Shown here: one piece after another, positions 7,091-11,870 of the stretch
Layout of the letters: every line of letters begins with the position of its first letter
Numbering within the stretch: the stretch's first letter is position 1
Source: Spirochaetia bacterium
Lineage (GTDB): Bacteria; Spirochaetota; Spirochaetia; Treponematales; Breznakiellaceae
Direction: 5' to 3'
DNA: 11,870 nt
Assembly (NCBI GenBank): GCA_025997655.1
Contig: BNUW01000074.1
Coordinates: forward strand, 1 to 11,870
Notes under the pieces: model-generated
What the model was told of the DNA's origin: nothing
What the model saw: the letters and a program-made list of their open reading frames with translations, nothing else
Databases searched by the model: none
Made by a program: the position numbers and the translations under genes

Positions 7091-7129
7091 GAACTGGTAT
7101 AAATTGTATGATATAAGGAAGGGGCTATC

Positions 7130-7771
7130 ATGGATACAGAGGAATTGTACAAACAGTTGGCAGATGCCGTAATTAACATGGATGAGGACAGGGCCGTCCA
7201 ACTTTCCCGGGAGGTCATTGAACAGGGATTTGATGCGTATGAGGCCATTGATAAAGGGCTTGCCGCCGGCATGGAACAGGCGGGGAAACTTTTTGAGGAA
7301 GAAGAATACTTTGTCCCCGAGTTAATCATTTGCGCCGATGCGATGAATGCGGGTATCGCCCTCCTTAAACCCCATCTCAAGACGGCCCAAGTTTCCACGC
7401 AGCACAAGGCGGTTATCGGGGTTATAGAAGGTGATACCCATGACATCGGCAAGAACCTTGTCAGAATAATGCTGGAAGCCGGGGGCTTTCATGTTCTTGA
7501 TTTAGGCCGTGATGTGCCTCCCCAAACCTTTGTCGATAAGGCGGTGGAAATAAACGCTGAGTTGATACTGGTTTCTTCCCTGATGACTACCACCATGGAC
7601 GCCATGGCGGATGTGGTGAAAATTATCAATGATCGCGGTCTGCAGGGACGCTTTAAGGTAGCGGTAGGCGGCGGCCCTATCTCACAGGGGTTTGCTGACC
7701 GTATAGGCGCAAATGGTTATGCCGATAATGCCGCCGAGGCCGTGCGGCTTTGCCGCCGGCTGGCTGGGTAG
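7130..7771 (+). CDS. Corrinoid (cobalamin-binding) protein of a methyltransferase system, MtbC/MttC/MtaC-like
   Basis: This 213-aa methyl carrier is the usual length of the family. Residues 1-85 form the helical cap domain (B12-binding_2 type). Residues 90-213 form the Rossmann-like B12 domain with the base-off/His-on motif DTHDIG (D102-x-H104-x-x-G107). H104 is the expected lower cobalt ligand. SSLMTTTM (149-156) and VGGGPISQ (179-186) are the other typical loops. In the cytoplasm the cobalt cycles between Co(I) and methyl-Co(III), accepting a methyl group from the substrate and passing it to an acceptor. It is the first gene of the operon, with a strong ribosome-binding site. The next gene starts 11 nt after its stop. 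The methyl donor cannot be deduced from this carrier alone. Confidence 0.94.
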   Translation: MDTEELYKQLADAVINMDEDRAVQLSREVIEQGFDAYEAIDKGLAAGMEQAGKLFEEEEYFVPELIICADAMNAGIALLKPHLKTAQVSTQHKAVIGVIEGDTHDIGKNLVRIMLEAGGFHVLDLGRDVPPQTFVDKAVEINAELILVSSLMTTTMDAMADVVKIINDRGLQGRFKVAVGGGPISQGFADRIGANGYADNAAEAVRLCRRLAG

Positions 7772-7782
7772 AGGTGCCAAGG

Positions 7783-8805
7783 ATGGATGTTTTTTCCCCG
7801 AAAGAACGGCTGCAAAAAGTACTGAACAAAGAAAAAACGGAACGCCCTCCGGTTATTTGTCCCGGGGGCATGATGAACGCCGCCATTGTAGATGTCATGG
7901 AAAAAACCGGGCATACCCTGCCCGCCGCCCATCATGCGGGCACTTTAATGGAAGAATTGGCCTATGATGTATATGCAAACACGGGCTTTGAAAATTTCGG
8001 CATTCCCTTTTGCATGACCATAGAAGCGGAAGCCCTTGGAAGCGCGGTGGACTTTGGATCCCTGAAATGTGAACCGAAAATTGCCCGTGAACCGTTCCCT
8101 TCCGCAGACACCGTAGATTTTCTACCCGCCGAATCCATTCTGAAGAACAACCGCGCCCAGGCGGTAATCAATGCGGTGTACGGATTGTCAAAAAAACATC
8201 CCGATATACCGGTTATCGGAAGCCTTACCGGCCCCATGAGCTTAGCCGCCTCAATCGTTGATCCCATGACTTTTTTAAAAGATTTACGTAAAAACAGGGA
8301 AGCGTCCCACCGGGTGTTACACTATGTATCGGAACAGCTTATTGATTATGCGCGGCTTATCGTTGATAACGGCGCTTCGGTTATATCCATAGCGGACCCG
8401 ACCGCCACCGGAGAAATCCTCGGCCCAAAAATGTTTGAAGAGTATGCGGTCCCGTATATCAATAAAATTGCCGCCGCCGTTCTTGCAATGGGCGTACCGG
8501 TGATTGTTCACATTTGCGGTGATGTCAAGTCCGTTAAGCAGCATATCCCTAATCTTCAGGGTAAAGCGATAAGTGTTGACGCTATGGTTAATTTACAAAC
8601 ACTTAAACAAACATATTCCGCCTTAACAACAATGGGAAATCTCAGCACCTATCTCCTGGAATTTTCGGATGGTGATAAGGTGTATGCCGCAACGCAAAGT
8701 CTCCTGAAACATGATATTGATATACTGGCCCCTGCCTGCGGTCTTTCTACATCCACACCGCTATCCAATATTACCGCGTTTACCTCGGCCGTAAAGGAAA
8801 TCTAA
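7783..8805 (+). CDS. MtaA/UroD-family corrinoid methyltransferase, corrinoid-operon copy
   Basis: At 340 aa it is the same length as the divergent paralogue, with Zn ligands at near-identical places: H243-x-C245 (VHICGD) and C319 (APACG). A MGNLS segment replaces GNIDP. The start is ATG 7783. The frame extends back to a TTG at 7750 inside the corrinoid gene, but GAGGTG at 7771-7776 sits 6 nt ahead of 7783, and MDVFSPKERL is the usual family beginning. The HxC...C set points to a methyltransferase rather than a haem decarboxylase. It may move a methyl group from substrate to corrinoid (as UroD-type MT-I enzymes do) or from corrinoid to a thiol or folate (MT-II). Which one cannot be told from sequence. 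It is spaced 11 nt from the gene before and 3 nt from the gene after. Confidence 0.9.
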   Translation: MDVFSPKERLQKVLNKEKTERPPVICPGGMMNAAIVDVMEKTGHTLPAAHHAGTLMEELAYDVYANTGFENFGIPFCMTIEAEALGSAVDFGSLKCEPKIAREPFPSADTVDFLPAESILKNNRAQAVINAVYGLSKKHPDIPVIGSLTGPMSLAASIVDPMTFLKDLRKNREASHRVLHYVSEQLIDYARLIVDNGASVISIADPTATGEILGPKMFEEYAVPYINKIAAAVLAMGVPVIVHICGDVKSVKQHIPNLQGKAISVDAMVNLQTLKQTYSALTTMGNLSTYLLEFSDGDKVYAATQSLLKHDIDILAPACGLSTSTPLSNITAFTSAVKEI

Positions 8806-8808
8806 GCG

Positions 8809-10419
8809 ATGCCGCTGGTGACTTTTGTAAACGAACAAAGATCGGTATCCATCCCCGACGGCGCTACCATCATGGATGCGGCCCGGAAAGCCTGCCTTAT
8901 TATCGAATCTCCCTGTAACGCATTAGGCACATGCGGAAAATGTAAAGTTAGTATTTCTGGTCAGGGTGATGTTCTTGCCTGTCAGACCATACCAACCGCA
9001 GATATAGAAGTATTGCTGAAAAATTATGATGAAGAAAATAATTCCCTGCGCATACTTTCCGAAGGCAATAGTTTTGTGTATGAGAAGTCACCTTTTATCA
9101 CCAAAATATTTTCCGCCCCTTATACAGAAGTGTATGGCGGCGGCGCCCTTCTTGGGACAGAGGAAGGGGATACGCGTACATCATTATACGCTATCGCCCT
9201 TGACATAGGTACTACAACCATTGTCGCGGCCTTAATTGATCTAAGTACCGGGGACCAGCTTGCGTCAAATTCAATACTAAATCCCCAGACGGCCTATGCG
9301 CAGGATGTATTATCCCGCATACATTTCGCATCAAAACCGGAGGGTCTTCATACCCTGTATAACGCTTTTACCGGTGCGCTCAACACTATGATTGATGACT
9401 TGTCCCTGCAAACCGGTATCAATAAAAAATATATCTATGAAATAGTATTCAGCGGGAACACTACCATGCTCCATTTGGCTACCGGAACAAACCCCCATTC
9501 GTTGGGACAGTATCCTTATACACCGGAAATTTGGGGCGGAAATCATATCACTGCAGAATCAATAGGCATAGCAATAGCAACGTTCGGCCTTATATATGTA
9601 CCGCCTATAATCTCAGCCTATGTCGGAGCGGATATTACTTCCGGTATTCTGGTGTCCCGTCTGGATGAAATAAAAGGGACGGTTCTTTTTATTGACATTG
9701 GTACTAACGGAGAAATGGCGCTGGTGAAAGACGGCGCGCTTGCGGCAACTTCCACCGCCGCCGGCCCCGCCTTTGAAGGCATGAACATCCTCTGCGGGAT
9801 GAGGGCAAGTAAGGGCGCCGTTGAATCTTTTGCGATAGATGCGGATGGATCATTCTCTTTTGATGTTATAGGTGATACGGATGCAACAGGAATATGCGGA
9901 AGCGGTTTACTTGATATTGCCGGGGAATTAGTCAGAGTAGGAATAATAGGTCCGAATGGCCGCTTTGTACCGCCGGAATCAGGAACATACAGTAATATTC
10001 TTAAAACATGCTTACGGGAAAAGGACGGTAAAATCGCATTTTTTCTTACCCCTACGGTTTACTTAGCTCAAAAAGACATCCGTCAGATTCAACTTGCAAA
10101 AAGTGCACTACGTTCCGGTATCGAAATGCTCTTGTCGTATTTCGATTTATCCGCGGCCCTTATAGATTCTGTCGAAATAGCAGGGTCATTTGGGTTTCAT
10201 TTAAATGAAACAAGTCTCATCAGTTTAGGCTTGCTCCCGGAAATTTTTCGAGGCCGTGTACGATTCACCGGCAATACGTCCCTTTCCGGCGCGAAGGCAT
10301 TTTTGCTTAATACCGGTTTCAGGGAAAAAATGAAGGGCCTCGTAAAAAAAATAGAAACCGTTGAATTGGCGAAACAAAACGAGTTTGAAAGAATCTTTAT
10401 AAAATACATGAGCTTTTAG
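8809..10419 (+). CDS. RACo-type ATP-dependent reductive activator of corrinoid protein ([2Fe-2S] ferredoxin plus ASKHA ATPase)
   Basis: This 536-aa repair enzyme uses ATP to drive the uphill reduction of accidentally oxidised Co(II) to Co(I). The N-terminal domain (1-90) is a plant-type [2Fe-2S] ferredoxin with C36-x5-C42-x2-C45-x12-C58. The C-terminal ASKHA ATPase has LDIGTTT (131-137), IDIGTNGE (295-302), AGPAFEG (318-324) and EIAGSFG (456-462), as in the RACo/DUF4445 family. It is shorter than the classic RACo (about 630 aa), mainly in the linker. It differs from archaeal RamA, which has C-terminal [4Fe-4S] motifs instead. The ATG follows the previous stop after only 3 nt, with AAGGAAAT as Shine-Dalgarno. 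Its target is probably the corrinoid protein of this operon. Confidence 0.93.
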   Translation: MPLVTFVNEQRSVSIPDGATIMDAARKACLIIESPCNALGTCGKCKVSISGQGDVLACQTIPTADIEVLLKNYDEENNSLRILSEGNSFVYEKSPFITKIFSAPYTEVYGGGALLGTEEGDTRTSLYAIALDIGTTTIVAALIDLSTGDQLASNSILNPQTAYAQDVLSRIHFASKPEGLHTLYNAFTGALNTMIDDLSLQTGINKKYIYEIVFSGNTTMLHLATGTNPHSLGQYPYTPEIWGGNHITAESIGIAIATFGLIYVPPIISAYVGADITSGILVSRLDEIKGTVLFIDIGTNGEMALVKDGALAATSTAAGPAFEGMNILCGMRASKGAVESFAIDADGSFSFDVIGDTDATGICGSGLLDIAGELVRVGIIGPNGRFVPPESGTYSNILKTCLREKDGKIAFFLTPTVYLAQKDIRQIQLAKSALRSGIEMLLSYFDLSAALIDSVEIAGSFGFHLNETSLISLGLLPEIFRGRVRFTGNTSLSGAKAFLLNTGFREKMKGLVKKIETVELAKQNEFERIFIKYMSF

Positions 10420-10426
10420 GTGATGT

Positions 10427-11221
10427 ATGTCCGGCGTAAATTTTGATATAAATGCATTGTGCATTGGCCATATCACTAAAAATGAAACAGATATGCAGTC
10501 AGGTAACAATATACTTGCGCTGCCCGAAGGATTTGTGACGGAAGCGCAGGCATTAGGGGCGTCTGTCAGGCGGACATCAGGCGGTTTTGTTGTTCCTTCT
10601 TATCTCTATACCGATCCCGCAATGCTGCGGGAGATTCCCCGGATTGATGAACAGTACCCTATAAAACTTATTTTGGAAAAAATACAAAACGAAACCTCCC
10701 GGCCTATTGTTCTGAAAGTCACCGGCCCCTATTCAGTACTAGCCTCCGTAGTTGAACCTTCTTTGCTTTACCGTTGGCTTAAAAAAAATCCGGCTTTAGT
10801 ACATACCGTGTTACATCAGATTACTACCGGCCTTTCGGCGTATATTCTTCAAGCGATTTTGCACGGCGCAAAGATTATTTCTTTAGCGGATCCTTATGCA
10901 AACCCTTCTATCCTGGGCATGGGGCATTATAAGGAGTATGCAGGGGCTTATTTAATTGAACTTCTTCGTACTGTTTTGCTCCGGTCTTCAGGCGGCCTAA
11001 TCCATCTCTGCCCGCATTCTTCTATTCCTCTGGAAAAGGCAGGATACATCACCGTTGAAGCCGTCCCGGTGAAAAGTAGTACTTCATTATATATTGATAT
11101 ACTTTTCGGATTAGCGGTTGAAAAAACGGTTGCCCTGACCGGGCATCAATGTATTTATTCCCGTTCTGTCTCCGGTGTTCAATCATTACGGATTTTAGAT
11201 ACCCCAGGGGCACATGACTAA
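10427..11221 (+). CDS. Short UroD/MtaA-like protein, putative methyltransferase
   Basis: At 264 aa it is about 75 residues shorter than the other two UroD-family proteins here, yet it clearly aligns with them. ISLADPYANPSILGM (151-165) matches ISIADPTATGEILGP of the 7783-8805 product, and TGPYSVLASVVEP (99-111) matches its TGPMSLAASIVDP. Candidate Zn ligands are H193-x-C195 (IHLCPH) and C242 (TGHQC). The distance between them is 47 residues instead of 74-80, so the strand carrying the GN motif is missing. The N-terminal part is also reduced and poor in recognisable motifs. The frame is intact and its codons look normal, so it is a compact variant rather than a pseudogene. AGGTGA overlaps the previous stop and serves as Shine-Dalgarno. 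It may be the second methyltransferase of the cassette or a non-catalytic partner. Confidence 0.8.
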   Translation: MSGVNFDINALCIGHITKNETDMQSGNNILALPEGFVTEAQALGASVRRTSGGFVVPSYLYTDPAMLREIPRIDEQYPIKLILEKIQNETSRPIVLKVTGPYSVLASVVEPSLLYRWLKKNPALVHTVLHQITTGLSAYILQAILHGAKIISLADPYANPSILGMGHYKEYAGAYLIELLRTVLLRSSGGLIHLCPHSSIPLEKAGYITVEAVPVKSSTSLYIDILFGLAVEKTVALTGHQCIYSRSVSGVQSLRILDTPGAHD

Positions 11222-11463
11222 ACTCTGACGGTTCCAACTATGCCGGACATACAGGCAGTTCTCCCCAGCCGGTCCCCAAAGTAGGGCTTCCAGTAATTCG
11301 TCACATTGTGCCATTGCTGGTTACAGTGCATTTTGTGGATGCCGTGGTTTTTCCAGAACCGGCGGCCAGCGCGTTTGAATACTGAAAAAGGTAAAGTTTG
11401 GGCATACCTAACCCCTCTCAGTGACATTGAGAATGGGTTAGACATAGGATTTTGGATTCCCAT
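11218..11463 (-). other. Weak 81-codon reading frame, possible gene remnant or repeat
   Basis: The frame is convergent with, and overlaps by 4 nt, the short UroD-like gene. I do not recognise the product. Its middle (WKNHGIHKMHCNQQWHNV and following TNYWKPYFG) is rich in W, H, N and Y and looks more protein-like than random sequence. There is no clear Shine-Dalgarno, and the start lies within an inverted-repeat region. It may be a decayed coding fragment or part of an interspersed repeat. I would not annotate it as a functional gene without homologues. Confidence 0.2.
11408..11441. repeat. Interrupted inverted repeat downstream of the corrinoid operon
   Basis: CTAACCC (11408-11414) pairs with GGGTTAG (11435-11441). 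Inside it TCTCA pairs with TGAGA around a 7-nt loop, with a 1/2-nt internal bulge. No T-tract follows directly on either strand. A T7 run lies further on at 11489-11495, after GTGACA (11421-11426) has a possible partner TGTCAC (11477-11482). An alternative fold ending in that T-run could terminate plus-strand transcription, but this is weak. Confidence 0.35.
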
Positions 11464-11509
11464 GTGTCATTCTATGTGTCACTTTTGCTTTTTTTAGACG
11501 CAATAGGTT

Positions 11510-11534
11510 AGAACGCCCTTCGTAGGGTAGTTCT
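11510..11534. repeat. Small interrupted hairpin near tRNA-Lys
   Basis: AGAAC/GTTCT plus CCCT/AGGG form a stem with a 1/2-nt internal bulge around a TCGT loop. Its architecture repeats that of the 11408-11441 hairpin. There is no T-tract, and the function is unknown. Confidence 0.35.
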
Positions 11535-11542
11535 GAAAATCG

Positions 11543-11571
11543 CCTAATTCCTTATAACATAAGGAATTAGG
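11543..11571 (-). terminator. Perfect 13-bp hairpin just 3' of tRNA-Lys, probable terminator or processing site
   Basis: CCTAATTCCTTAT (11543-11555) and ATAAGGAATTAGG (11559-11571) pair perfectly around a 3-nt loop, beginning 4 nt past the tRNA 3' end. On the minus strand a short TTTT follows after 4 nt, so it is a modest rho-independent terminator for the tRNA transcript. It could also be a repeat element inserted at the tRNA end. Confidence 0.5.
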
Positions 11572-11575
11572 TTAA

Positions 11576-11648
11576 TGAGCCGCCCGAGGATCGAACTCAG
11601 GACCCGCAGATTAAGAGTCTGCTGCTCTACCAGCTGAGCTAGCGGCCC
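11576..11648 (-). tRNA. tRNA-Lys (anticodon CUU)
   Basis: This is a 73-nt cloverleaf read on the minus strand. The 7-bp acceptor stem GGGCCGC/GCGGCUC has one G-U pair and discriminator A73. The D arm (GCUC...GAGC), a 5-bp anticodon stem GCAGA/UCUGC and a T arm CUGAG-UUCGAUC-CUCGG are present. The loop CUCUUAA places CUU at 34-36, which reads AAG lysine codons (genomic 11613-11615). The 3' CCA is not encoded and must be added by CCA-adding enzyme. It has its own promoter, and the transcript is separate from the convergent corrinoid operon. Confidence 0.97.
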
Positions 11649-11695
11649 CAGGACAAAACACCGGTAAGAAACCTACGTCCTTATCAGTGTTTTTT

Positions 11696-11724
11696 ATCTT
11701 ATCTAAAAAAAAAAAATACGTCAA
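11696..11724 (-). promoter_or_regulatory. Promoter of tRNA-Lys
   Basis: On the minus strand TTGACG (11724-11719), a 17-bp spacer almost wholly made of a T12 run, and TAAGAT (11701-11696) form the core. The predicted start near 11689 leaves a leader of about 41 nt that RNase P would remove. The homopolymer tract in the spacer may curve the DNA. Confidence 0.6.
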
Positions 11725-11816
11725 GTCCTTAGGGCTTGGTTTTCAGGGCTCCTGCATTTACTCTGAGAAATAAAAAATCTTATATAGAGAGTGAATTAGG
11801 AAAGAAAAGTATAAAA

Positions 11817-11870
11817 ATGTACCGAATATGGTCGATTACACGAAGCATTTTACAAAATACCAGCTTGACC
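11817..11870 (+). CDS. Possible 5' end of a gene running off the right edge
   Basis: An ATG at 11817 opens a frame of 18 codons (beginning MYRIWSITR) that reaches the window edge. The nearest purine-rich stretch (AGGAAAGAAAAG) is rather far upstream for a Shine-Dalgarno. Too little is present to name a family, and it may be chance. Confidence 0.2.
   Translation, partial: MYRIWSITRSILQNTSLT

Noticed and set aside
7091..7129. Cobalamin riboswitch ahead of the corrinoid operon
   Set aside because: The predicted leader is only about 33 nt, and no B12-box-like segment is seen.
7057..7452. Minus-strand 131-codon frame opposite the corrinoid gene
   Set aside because: It is a shadow of the well-supported corrinoid protein and its promoter region.
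7750..7782. Upstream TTG start extending the second methyltransferase by 11 residues
   Set aside because: It lies inside the corrinoid gene with no Shine-Dalgarno, while ATG 7783 has GAGGTG 6 nt ahead and gives the usual family N-terminus.
11306..11497. Plus-strand 63-codon frame rich in Cys and Trp
   Set aside because: It is antisense to the other weak frame in the same hairpin region, has no Shine-Dalgarno or recognisable domain, and ends in the T-run.
1..11870. CRISPR array, insertion sequence or phage genes
   Set aside because: There are no regularly spaced repeats, transposase or integrase motifs, or phage proteins on either strand.

Overview
The window looks like a chromosomal segment of a strictly anaerobic bacterium of roughly balanced base composition. 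The anaerobic reading rests on an oxygen-sensitive nitrogenase-like enzyme and a complete corrinoid methyl-transfer cassette. An acetogenic or fermentative anaerobe fits, such as a gut Treponema-like spirochaete or a clostridial relative. That placement is a low-confidence guess, because no rRNA or marker gene is present. The distinctive feature is a nitrogenase-like D/K pair in one apparent operon with a cobamide methyltransferase-family gene and a cysteine synthase, divergent from a second corrinoid operon.

Layout. From about 6914 leftwards on the minus strand there is a probable transcription unit: an MtaA/UroD-family methyltransferase (5843-6865), a NifD-like subunit (4314-5825), a NifK-like subunit overlapping it by one base (2944-4314), and an O-acetylserine sulfhydrylase (2000-2926). 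On the same strand, after a strong sigma70-type promoter with a 32-bp palindrome over its presumed start site, come a NitT/TauT-type substrate-binding lipoprotein (775-1845) and its ATPase (1-701, running off the left edge). The permease is not in the window. Rightwards from 7061 on the plus strand there is a tightly packed operon: a corrinoid protein (7130-7771), an MtaA/UroD-family methyltransferase (7783-8805), a RACo-type reductive activator of corrinoid proteins (8809-10419), and a short UroD-like protein (10427-11221). The two units are divergent around a 264-bp intergenic region holding both promoters and a 42-bp palindrome. The right end has about 350 bp without a convincing gene but with several hairpins, then tRNA-Lys(CUU) on the minus strand with its own promoter, and then possibly the first codons of another gene.

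How the genes may work together (inference). Known nitrogenase-like methylthio-alkane reductases cleave C-S bonds of small thioethers and release methanethiol and hydrocarbons. Corrinoid cassettes move methyl groups from O-, N-, S- or halogen-bound donors to a C1 acceptor. CysK fixes sulfide into cysteine, and NitT/TauT importers often carry organosulfur compounds. Together these suggest a sulfur and C1 salvage module: import or capture a methylated sulfur compound, cleave and demethylate it, and assimilate the sulfide as cysteine while methyl groups go to folate. No NifH-like reductase, cofactor-assembly gene or regulator is in the window, so the electron donor, the cofactor and the substrate remain unknown.
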